The translations under genes and the position numbers were made by a program. This document shows positions 52,000 through 61,074 of a stretch of DNA of 64,000 nt, in pieces (position 1 is the stretch's first letter; the number at the start of each line of letters is the position of its first letter). This DNA comes from Cystobasidiopsis lactophilus (taxonomy: Eukaryota > Basidiomycota > Agaricostilbomycetes > Agaricostilbales > Chionosphaeraceae), in contig BCIO01000002.1 of assembly GCA_001599975.1 (NCBI GenBank), forward strand, positions 682,001 through 746,000, written 5' to 3'. The notes under the pieces are model-generated. The model was not told the origin of the DNA. It saw only the letters and a program-made list of their open reading frames with translations, and made no database searches.

Positions 52000-52510
52000 T
52001 GTGTGAGCCGCAGAAGAGAGGCTGCCCAGACCACCTGCTCAATCGCCTTTAGCGCGCCGATCGATGAGACTAGCTTACACCAAAGATGCACTGGCAAGTG
52101 CTGACAGCTCCGAAAGATCCTCTATGCTTGAAATGGAAGCAAGCCGCAAATCTGAGGCCGAAGAAAGTCGACGCGACGGCAGTTGCTCCTTATTGTGTCA
52201 AGCCTTCAGAAATGGTGGTTTGGATCTCAGGGGCCTCTAGCTTTAATGGGAAGAGGGCAGGAAGAGACCTGGACTATCTGGCGGCTTCAGGCAGAGAGTG
52301 TGCCACCCTTGCATCATGCCTTGGGGCCGTGCGGGGCAGTCAAGCGGCCAATGCCACAAGATGTGGTTTCATGTACCTTGCTAATATCTCTAAGAGCGAA
52401 GTACGAGATGCAGACCGGCATACAATAGTAAAGAGCTGCAGAAACAGAGTTGCCGATGTCGCTCGCCAATCCGACCTCTGCGTCCATTTGCCACCCAGCT
52501 GATTTTAAAC
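52000..52510. repeat. Copied upstream block of a subfamily C F-box gene
   Basis: Homologous to 56000-56475. Shared landmarks in the same order are CTGCTCAATCGCCTTT, ATCGATGAGACTAGCTTACACCAAAGATGCA, AGATGTGGTTTCATG and CCATTTGCCACC. No gene in it; it is the 5' flank of the gene at 51127. Runs of the longer landmark are not exact throughout. Confidence 0.8.
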
Positions 52511-52529
52511 GTTTGAGCCTCAAGACAGC

Positions 52530-52760
52530 CAGAGAACGAACAGGCAGTCAAGCAGGCGGTCAGGACAGCCCTCGTGACCGTCGCGGACCTCGTGGTAGCG
52601 CAGCGGTGCTAAACGATGCTAGCTTCGTCAACTCCACTGTTCCCTTTGACAGGATTGCGCCGAGTACAATATACGGTAGCTAAAATCGACACAATGAGTA
52701 CGCTGGATGGGATCTTGAATTAACAGAAGAAACTCACAAGGAACGCAATGAGGTGCGCGA
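52530..52760. repeat. Segmental duplication, second copy of the gEgh16 3' end
   Basis: A copy of 50815-51065. It starts within the tail repeat (GTCAAGCAGGCGGTCA) and continues through GATGAGTACGCTGGATGG into AACAGAAGAAACTCACAAGG. Only the last 25 or so tail codons were copied, so no secreted protein can be made from it. The next gene downstream, at 52816, is the second F-box/LRR copy. Confidence 0.85.
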
Positions 52761-52815
52761 TCCTGGCCTCCTGCCCCCCTCTGCGGCCTGCAAATCTCCG
52801 ACCTGCCCCTTCAAT

Positions 52816-54060
52816 TCATGACTCCCAGTCCCAGTCCTGTGTCAACACCACGCCACGCTTGTGACAGCCCTCTTCGAAGTCGTCGAGCAAATCATCTCTC
52901 TCCCCTTCAATCGACCCCGTTTCATCCCATTCTCCAACAATTGACTCCCAGTGCACGAACAAATTCCGCAATCTAGGCGACCGGCGGGGATCCTTCACAA
53001 AGGCCGCAAGTGGCGCTAGCGTGCTACTATCGTAGGACATCCCAAGTTTTAGCCCTGGCGCCCATGACAGAGATTCAAAGAGGCGGCCGAGGAGGTCGGC
53101 ACCGATCGAAGGTATGTCCCAAAAGTCGATCTGGACCAGCTGTGACAGCTGCCCCAGGTCTTCGGAGAGGGCGAGGAGATCCGGCACAGAGAAGTGAGTG
53201 AACTCGAAATCGAGCGTGAGATTCGTGACAGTGGTAGGTAGGCGGAGCAAGAAATGGTTCGGATAAGATGGTGGTAATGTAAGACTGAGCTTTGCGAGCT
53301 GAGGCGCCAGGTCCGCAATTCTGAGGGAGGCGTCCGTCCCTTCCATCCTCGATATGTGCAGGACTCGAAGTGATGACAATGGTGAAAATGCTGGAGGCTG
53401 ATACATCACAGTAAAGTCCACAAGTCCGTGTAACGTCAACACTTGCAGGTCGGGCGTTTGGCGTAACAACGTCGCAACCGCTCCGAGGTCGATCGCTTCT
53501 TCAGTAGTTGGAGGAGAAAAGCCCCGCTTAGTGGCCGATATGAGCAGGTTCGTAACTGGGCTGTGTGATTGAAAAGCTTCCAGACACATGGCGCCGCCTA
53601 CTTCAGCTTGTCCGCGTTCGCCAAGATTGTCGAAGACGAGGAAAATCTCCATTTGGCTGATATGCCGATCCGGATCAAAGAGTCGGAGAAAAGATTTGAC
53701 GCCTTGGCAGAGAGCGGCAGAGCGAACGGTCGCCGACGGAACCCTCAGAGTGCCCTTCAGGTGGAAGAGGTAGCGATTGAGACCCAGGGGAGAGCTCGCC
53801 ATCCATTGAGCGAATTTGGATTGGTGGCCTTCACCAAAGTCTTCGTGGCTGACAGAAATGGGGACAAGTTGGAAGAAAGACTTTAACCAGATGGGGAGGA
53901 TCGCTTTCGAAGGGAAGAACAGCACTGTTGCGGCCATTTCTGCTGTTGCGTGATGTTTCGAGAAGGGACGCCGATGTTCTTCTTTCCAATAGTCTGTAAA
54001 GATATCGAGCAGGAGTTCTGGGGGCAGGTCCAGCAAGGTCGTCTTCTTGGGCTGCTCCAT
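52816..54060 (-). CDS. F-box-like/LRR protein, subfamily C, full-length copy
   Basis: A single exon of 414 codons, from MEQPKKTTLLDLPPELLLDI at 54060 to VLTQDWDWES. The F-box-like start LPPELLLDIFTDYW is followed by the conserved block PSKAILPIWLKSFFQLVPIS. The LRR region includes HISQMEIFLVFDNLG, TLLRQTPDLQVLTLHGLVDF, LRVLHISRMEGTDA and LAPQLAKLSLTLPPSY. It is the undeleted partner of the gene at 51127, and the two lie head to tail in one duplicated unit. Confidence 0.77.
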   Translation of the reverse strand: MEQPKKTTLLDLPPELLLDIFTDYWKEEHRRPFSKHHATAEMAATVLFFPSKAILPIWLKSFFQLVPISVSHEDFGEGHQSKFAQWMASSPLGLNRYLFHLKGTLRVPSATVRSAALCQGVKSFLRLFDPDRHISQMEIFLVFDNLGERGQAEVGGAMCLEAFQSHSPVTNLLISATKRGFSPPTTEEAIDLGAVATLLRQTPDLQVLTLHGLVDFTVMYQPPAFSPLSSLRVLHISRMEGTDASLRIADLAPQLAKLSLTLPPSYPNHFLLRLPTTVTNLTLDFEFTHFSVPDLLALSEDLGQLSQLVQIDFWDIPSIGADLLGRLFESLSWAPGLKLGMSYDSSTLAPLAAFVKDPRRSPRLRNLFVHWESIVGEWDETGSIEGERDDLLDDFEEGCHKRGVVLTQDWDWES

Positions 54061-54736
54061 CGTAAAGGCGAAGTGACAATTCGCCCAAGAGAGTCTGACG
54101 AGGCCGGTTCAGTCAGTCCACATTCATGGCGCATCATCAGCGTGTCAAACTCACATCAAGGTATACCGTGCAAACAATGCTGGCCCTAACAGCGCCTCAA
54201 CACTTGAAAGAGGGGGTTTTAGAGTTCTAAGGAAGCCAGCAAATCTAGGAAAGTCGACGCAGCCAGCGGCGGTCAGCTTGAACAGGCGGCGCTTCAGATC
54301 TCAAAACGCTCTAGTAGTGAAGAACTGAGGTCGAGACGAGAAAAGGGGACACGGCGGGTCCAGACGAAGAGGGGCGGCCTTCCCACAAAGTTGCATGTCA
54401 AGTTTACCGGGATGTGGTTCCTGACACCCATCTGATCCCTTAACAAGCTCAAGTATGAGGTGCAGGACAAGTCCAGAGCCACTATGGAGAGCAGCAGAAA
54501 TAAGTTCGTCGGTGCTCGAACTCAGTGCCCGTTTGCCACCACCGCAAATTGACTGATGGCCATCATCGCATCATCTCAGCTTTGGCACAACATGTGCAGA
54601 AGAGGGTCCAGTGCTCACCACACGCAGACACACGGGCCCTTTGCGCCGCCAGAAATCCACCCAAGATCACAGGAGGGCAGTGCCACCCAACTTCGACGTC
54701 CATCGCCGACGCTATCCGGCACCTCCGCCCCAACAG
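54061..54736. other. Intergenic between subfamily C F-box genes
   Basis: About 680 bp with no supported gene. Parts around 54290-54550 faintly resemble the copied upstream blocks (for example GATCTCAAAACGCTCTAGTA and GGTTCCTGACACC), suggesting a decayed third copy of that flank. Confidence 0.4.
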
Positions 54737-55999
54737 TCATTCGTCCCAGTCCTCCACACCAGTGTCCAGTGCCCAGGCCCAAGCTAGCGCCACGCCACGC
54801 TGTTGGCAGCAGCCTTGCAAGACCCCGATCTGCCGTTCGCACTCTTCTTCGTCCGCTATCTCTTCGTCGTCTGAATCTTCGTTGACATACTCCTTCCATA
54901 AGAAAAGGGAGTTGAGTCGAGGGAGCAAAGTGCGCTGAGCAAATGTTGTGGAGAGGTCTTGCAACGGCTCCGGTTCATACCGACAATGAAGGCTGAGCGC
55001 CGTCAAAGTGGAAGGAAGACAGGAGAGCAGCTCCTTGAGACATTTGTCGTAGTAGATGTCCCAAAGGCCGACTTGACGAAGATGCGACAGGGTCGAGAGG
55101 CCCTTGAGGACGCTGAGTTCTTCAGGCGACACGTCATGGCCATCAAAGTCCAGTGTGAGAGACGTGAGTGTGGAAGGAAGTCGCCGGAGCTCTTGGGTCG
55201 ACAAGATGTGGTGGCCCACGAAAAGGGACGTGAGTTTGGGAGCGAAGCTGGCCACATCCAGGGGGAGGTGCCGCCGACGTTCTTCTCCCAATGTTTGAAT
55301 CTTCAAGCGCCGCAGGGCATGCATTGGTGTAATACCAGGTGCATGAACTTCAAATGAGCCGACGCATCCCCAAAGACCTAACTCTTCGGCGCTTCGTGCT
55401 TGGTCCAGAAGTAGCGGCAAGTCAGAAATGTTGGGGTGTGCGAATGGTCTAGTCTTGAGGCCCCAAATGCGAATCCTATCCACCTTCACAAACTCTTGAA
55501 GGGCTGCCAGGCAAGCCACTGCCTCCTGTGTCGGCCCATCTTCTGGCGAGGCGCACTGGCCGACTTCAAGACGGACATCAAGCTTCGTGATGCTCTTCTT
55601 TGGATTGAAGAGAGGCAGCATCATCGACAGTCCGTCCGAAAGGCGCTGGAAGCTGGTGCCATCCGCGAAGGTCGCAGCCTTCAAGGTGAACGAGCAACGC
55701 ATCCGAAATAAATGATCGACCAGCCCGAGAGACGACGTGATGAGCCAAAGCAGGATCGGCGACTGGTCCATGTAGACGAAGTCCTCCGTCCTCAGGTCCA
55801 AAGTCGCCTGGCGGAAAAACGATTTGAGCCAGATTGAGAGCAGCCTCTTGTTAGGCAAGAACAGCAACGGCGCGAGGTATGAGAGACTGTCGGAGCAGAG
55901 AAGAATTCTGCGCCATTGCGCCCAGTGGTACGAAAAAATGTCGAAGATGATCTCAGGGGGCAGCATGTCCAGCAGGCACGCCTTGTTGGACTGCTCCAT
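54737..55999 (-). CDS. F-box-like/LRR protein, subfamily C, third copy
   Basis: A single exon of 420 codons, from MEQSNKACLLDMLPPEIIFD at 55999 to GVEDWDE. LPPEIIFDIFSYHW and LFLPNKRLLSIWLKSFFRQA parallel the start of the other two subfamily C genes. LRR strands include ITKLDVRLEVGQCAS, ALRRLKIQTLGEERRR, LTSLTLDFDGHDVSPEELSV and LSHLRQVGLWDIYYD. The protein is more diverged than the pair at 51127/52816, but its 5' flank is shared with that of 51127, so it belongs to the same older duplication. An acidic segment (DSDDEEIADEEE) sits near the C-terminus. Confidence 0.77.
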   Translation of the reverse strand: MEQSNKACLLDMLPPEIIFDIFSYHWAQWRRILLCSDSLSYLAPLLFLPNKRLLSIWLKSFFRQATLDLRTEDFVYMDQSPILLWLITSSLGLVDHLFRMRCSFTLKAATFADGTSFQRLSDGLSMMLPLFNPKKSITKLDVRLEVGQCASPEDGPTQEAVACLAALQEFVKVDRIRIWGLKTRPFAHPNISDLPLLLDQARSAEELGLWGCVGSFEVHAPGITPMHALRRLKIQTLGEERRRHLPLDVASFAPKLTSLFVGHHILSTQELRRLPSTLTSLTLDFDGHDVSPEELSVLKGLSTLSHLRQVGLWDIYYDKCLKELLSCLPSTLTALSLHCRYEPEPLQDLSTTFAQRTLLPRLNSLFLWKEYVNEDSDDEEIADEEECERQIGVLQGCCQQRGVALAWAWALDTGVEDWDE

Positions 56000-56475
56000 C
56001 GGGTGGGCCGAAGAGGGTCTGCCCAGACCGCCTGCTCAATCGCCTTTGTAGCGCGACCATCGATGAGACTAGCTTACACCAAAGATGCATGGGCGGGTTC
56101 TGACAGCTCTGGATGGTCCTCCATGGTTGAAATACAAGCAAGCCGACGCGAATTTGGGGCTGGCAAGGCGACGCGACGATGGTCGCTTGTTGGATCGTAG
56201 AGCCTCGAGAAATGGTGTCCGGGATCTCAAAGCTTTCTAGTCTAGATGAGATGAGGACAGAAAGAGAGCTGGACTGCTCGGCGGCTCAGGCGAAAGAGAG
56301 CTTGGGTGCCACTCAGGCTGGCAATGACCAGCGTCTCGCAAGATGTGGTTTCATGGCGCCCCGCTGATCTCTCTATACGCTGTGGTACGAGATGCACACC
56401 GAAATAGCTGCAGAAACCAAATGCTCGCTGCCCGACCTCTGTGCCCATTTGCCACCGCAGCTGATTGCGATCAGG
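56000..56475. repeat. Copied upstream block of the third subfamily C gene
   Basis: Homologous to 52000-52510 in the same orientation relative to its gene. It begins at the start codon and contains no frame of note. Conservation of this 0.5-kb flank but not of the coding sequence to the same degree is unusual. Confidence 0.8.
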
Positions 56476-56585
56476 CCAAGACTCATTTGCCGACGCGACA
56501 AACAACGAAGAAATCAAAGGAAGACAGCCAACATTACAGCAGCCAGCAGAGGCGCGAATTAAAATGACAAAGAAGCAACCAAGCC

Positions 56586-58446
56586 CTAAAGGCCGACCTC
56601 GAAAGCCTCTGGTGCCGCCACCGCTTCCGTGGCAGCTGAACGAGCTTGCTTGATCTTGTAGTTCGTGCCCAAAGTCGACAGAACGCAAGCGACAATCAGC
56701 CAACCGGCCAAAGTGGGCAAGTTGTACGCCAGGTTGTTGGCGCCACCTCGAGCGAGAATGGTGATCGTCACTTGCCAGTTGTGGAGCACAGGCCAGAAGT
56801 AAAGGATGTTGTACTGCAAAACCGGAAATTGGTCAAAAAGGTATGTCTGTGGCGCGAGACAGGAAGCTCACGAAAGAGTTGGCCGCGCTGGGAGCAGTCG
56901 CCGTTGCCGTGACGGAAGTCAAGATGTAAGAGACGGTGCAGAACGAAAGGAAAGTGATGGGGACGAAAGAGGTGAGGGCGTCGAGCAGCAGGTAGTGGAT
57001 AGTGACAATCACCCATGAGTTCGCCCAGAAAGCGAAGAAAAATTTCTGCTCGCTCGACACAATGAGGTAGGTGCAAGATCGTGTGCAACAAAAGAGCAAC
57101 TCACGGCAGTCACTGGGTAGCTTTCCAAGAACATGCACACCCATCCAGTCTGAACCAAGGAGAAGAACAGAGGGACGATGACGGCAAAGGGCAAACGATA
57201 CTTCATTGCCTCCAGCAGGGTCACTGCAACCAAATCAGGTGTCACGGGCGGCCCAAAGCTGATCGCGTGGAAACGAACCTCGAGCAAAAATCTTCAGATT
57301 GCCCAGAATGCCGTTTCTCGCCAAGATGAGGAAGAAGCACAGGAGGATAACAGCGACTATTGCGTTCTTATGTCAGTCCTGAGCATGCAGAGATGCAAGA
57401 ATCTTACCCGTGTTGAGCGTGTTCAAGAAAATCTATCGAAAAACCTTTAGCGCCAGCCGGAAGGAGGCCCGATCAAAAGGCTTCGCCTCACCTTGATGCC
57501 GAAGTTGAGCGGCGCAACATCAATGCTAGTGACCGTAGCCGGGTTGACAAGCACGGAAGAGACGGCGTTGAGCAGAGTGGGCACGCTGGACAGAGTCGAG
57601 ATCGCGTTGGTGCTGACCGACGTTCGGATACTGGAACACACAAGGGATGAGAAGCTGGCCCAAGACAAAGCGAGAAAACCGTCGCACGCTGTTGCTGCAC
57701 CGCTGGCCAAGGCATTTAACGGCGCCACGATGAAGGAGGACTCGACAGAGAACTGTGGAGCGAAGCATCAATCGAGTACCTGCCTATAATCACAAGAGCA
57801 AATCATACATAGCGTGCTGTCATAGAAATAGCATAGAGCGTATCGGCTGGGTTGTAGGCGGCCGCTGCAGCCGGAGATATGAGGGCGGCCTGAAACCGTT
57901 CGGTTGCCCCAGGGCTGCCTTGAAGAGAGACACATGTGAGAGGTCCAGTCAAATAAAACACAAAGAGAGCTCACTATAAAGGGCGCCCCAGTACTTGCCG
58001 CTGAACACCTCTTTCTGAACCTGTTCCGGCGTCAAGGTCGAGGCATCCAACACATGGAAGCTCGGGAGGCCAGGTTTGCCCGCATTCGCTGCGACCACCT
58101 TCAACAATGCGGTTCCGAAAGCGCCACCGTCGAAGTCGACCACTGCGGCTGTTAATTGATGCGAGTGCGTGGCTTGTTTGAACTGTTGCTTTTTTTCAAA
58201 ACATGCTCGCATTTTGACCAAAGCAAGACTCACAACCGAGCCAAAGAGCTATTGTCGCACTCAGCATGTGACATAGAGGATGGAAAGGGACCGCGAGCTC
58301 ACAAAGCAAATGTTGACCAGCACAACGAGCGCCAAGGCGAAGCTGACTTTGACCAGCGATGGGATAACACTCTTCGTGAACTTGGCTTGAGGGGACTCTT
58401 GTTTCGGGCCATGCCCTTTCTCGCTGCCAGACGGGGAAGCCGACAT
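56586..58446 (-). CDS. DUF3533 (SNG1-like) membrane protein, tandem copy 1
   Basis: Starts MSASPSGSEKGHGPKQESPQ at 58446; TAG at 56586-56588 after APEAFEVGL. About nine short exons. A single N-terminal membrane segment (LVKVSFALALVVLVNICFV) is followed by a large extracytoplasmic domain with the DUF3533 block TAAVVDFDGGAFGTALLKV and FSGKYWGALY. A C-terminal multi-span region then includes PFAVIVPLFFSLVQTGWVCM, FFFAFWANSWVIVTIHYLLL and LAYNLPTLAGWLIVACVLS. The family includes yeast Sng1, linked to drug and nitrosoguanidine tolerance at the plasma membrane. It is a head-to-tail paralogue of 59140-60764. Confidence 0.85.
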
Positions 58447-59139
58447 CTCTAGGGTCTGGTGGTGCAGCCAAGAGCAGCGTTGAAGTTGGGGTCATCTTTC
58501 ATCTCCGGCTTCTCCTGCCTCCAGAGATCGCCATGGGATGTCTTCAAGTTGTCCGCAATCAGTCTTCACGCGCATCTCGGCGGACATCCAAAAACGCCCA
58601 TTTTTCGCTGCGGATGGTCGCCGCGCCCAAGATCAACAAACAACAACAACAACAAAGTTGAGCAAAGGCGCTGCTGCGTTCAAGGCTTCAAGCAGCCATC
58701 AGCCCGGCAGACTACAAGAAGCCTGATCGACCTGTCCAAGTAGAGAGAGACTGGCGCACACAGGCAGTGATTTCGGTTAAGAATTTGGCAAGACGGATGG
58801 CCGGCCGGGAACAGTCACGGCAGTGTCACGGCTCAATCTCAACATCCGCCTCGTAAGGCAGCGTCCCGATGGCCCAAGATTGGACTGCAAAGCCACAGTA
58901 TTGACCAGCGTGACGGACAAGACGGCTGGGCTGGAGGAAAGGGGCCAAAGCCTTTGCATTGGCTGGGGCCGCGGATTCAGTGAATGATGGTGCAGGACAA
59001 GCAGCGGTGGCTCGCCGCCAAGGCTCAGAGGTACGTCAGAGGGTGTCTCTGCGATTCGAATGGGCGTATCTATGAATTAAAATGCTAGGGATTATGGACA
59101 TGTTTTGCCACCCCGAGAGGGTGCAATCGTCGGTCTAGA
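58447..59139. other. Intergenic between the DUF3533 genes
   Basis: About 690 bp with no supported gene. A short CAACAA run near 58640 is the only local repeat. Promoter of copy 1 expected here. Confidence 0.45.
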
Positions 59140-60764
59140 TCACGCAGTCTGCGCCGCCGCTGCCGCCTTCCTCGCCGTTTGAATCTTGTACCGAGTTCCG
59201 AGCGTTGAGAGGACAAATGCGACGATGAGCCAGCCGGCGAGGGTCGGCGCGTTGTAGTGAAGGTTGTTGTTGGCTCCTCGGCCGAAGATAGTGATGTTGA
59301 TCTGCCAGGTGTGAAGGGTAGGGAAGAAGTAGAGCACACGGTAGAAGTGGTTGGCAAAGTCGGGAGGGGTCGCAGTCTGCGTCAAGCTAATTGTGAGCCC
59401 AAGCCACCGCGGGACGACGGAGGGCACTCAACGGATGTCACTGCGCAGATAATGTAGGTGATCGTGGCAAACGAGATGAACTGCATCGGCACAAAGGCGC
59501 TGATGCAGTCGAGCAGGTTGAAGTGGATGATAAGGATGACCCAGCTGTTGGTCCAGAAGGCGAAGAAGAACTTGGCGGTCACGTCGTAGCTTTCCAGGAA
59601 CATGCAGACCCAGGCTGTCTGCACCAATCCAAAGAAGAGGGGGATGATGATGGAGAAAGGGACGCGGTAAGTTGAGGCGTTGAGTAGCGACACTTTGGAG
59701 TAGACGCCCATGGCGCCGAGGAGGCCATTGCGCGCCAAGATGAGGAAGAAGCAGAGCAAAATGACGACCACCGTGTTCAAGGTGTTCAAGTATGCCTGAC
59801 GAAATGGAGTTAGCTCTAGTCAATGTGAAGGCTCAAGAGAGGCTCACTCGAATTCCGAAGTCAATCGGCGCCACATCGATGGCTGTGACCTGAGCTGGGT
59901 TGACAAGAACTGAAGAAACCGCCGATAGAAGAGTCGTGTTGGAAGCAAGAGAGTCGATAGACTGAGTGCTGGTTTGGGCCCGAATGCTATGCGCCAACTT
60001 CGTCAGACGTGGTGGCGTGTTGGAGCTAAAGACTCACGCAGCGGCGGCTTGGTTGGCCAGCATGTTCAAAGGAGCCACAATCCAGGCCGAATTCACGGTG
60101 TACTGCGAATCCATCTCCAGGTTCAGACACGCTTGGGAGTAGATAGCGTGAGACAACTAACGTAGCGAACCCCGCTCGACACAATGAAGATGGTGTCAGC
60201 CGGGTTGTAGGCAGATGCAGCATCTGAAGAAGCTAGAGCAGCATTGAAGCGGTCGGTCGCGCCAGGTGTGCCTATTCGCGCGTCAGCCCTTGTCGCACAG
60301 AGTCCACGAGGCAAAGCGCTCACAATAAAGTGCGCCCCAGTAGTTGCCATTAAAGACCTCGTGCTGTACTTGTGCCGGTGATAGGCCGCTAGCATTAAGG
60401 ACTTGAAAGCTGGGAAAGCCCGGCTGGCCAGACTTGGCTTGGGCGACTTGAAGGACCGCAGAGCCAAAAGAACCCCCGTCGAAATCGACCAAGGCGACGT
60501 TGAGTTGGTGCGTGTGTTTTGACTGATCAAATACGGAGCCGAAGAGCTGCGTCCCTTGTCAGTAGAGCGCTTTCGCCAGAGCGGAGAAGTGCCACCCACG
60601 AAGCAGACATTGGTCAAAACCACCAAAGCAAGCGCCGCGCTGATGATGAGCAGCTTCGGAATTAGCACTTTTCTGTATGTGGCTGCAGTGACAGGCGGCT
60701 GCTTGGGTCCAGGGGCGCTGGAGCCCTTCTCATTGGGTGAGGGTGACTGCTGAGGCGAGGACAT
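59140..60764 (-). CDS. DUF3533 (SNG1-like) membrane protein, tandem copy 2
   Basis: Starts MSSPQQSPSPNEKGSSAPG at 60764; TGA at 59140-59142. It has the same layout as copy 1: membrane segment LLIISAALALVVLTNVCFVG, domain block NVALVDFDGGSFGSAVLQV, QVQHEVFNGNYWGALY, then FGIRAYLNTLNTVVVILLCF, PFSIIIPLFFGLVQTAWVCM, FFFAFWTNSWVILIIHFNLL and HYNAPTLAGWLIVAFVLSTL. About eight exons. The two proteins remain close through the membrane part and differ in the tails. Function inferred from the Sng1 family only. Confidence 0.86.
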
Positions 60765-61074
60765 TTTATCGCGGCAGTTTCGCTGGCGGTCGCTGTCGGA
60801 TTCGAGCTATTTCCAAAGGAGGATGACTGAATGAGATCAAGAGAGATATAACGCGTATTTGGGAGAGGATGACTTTTGGGAATCTCGGCCGAGATCACGT
60901 TTTTTGACGATCCTTGTGTCATACCCTCCAGACTCGGTCGAACTGATTAAGGACCGCGCGGAAAGCAGAAGAAGACCGAGGGCAGCGAGGACAGGGGCAA
61001 GCGCGGGACAAAGCCAAGAGAAATTCGAAGAGAAATTCGAGAGGCAAGAGCAGGAGGAAGGGCAGCAAGCGATT
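60765..61074. other. Intergenic upstream of DUF3533 copy 2
   Basis: About 310 bp; no supported gene. A doublet AGAAATTCGA near 61019-61045 is local. Confidence 0.4.
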
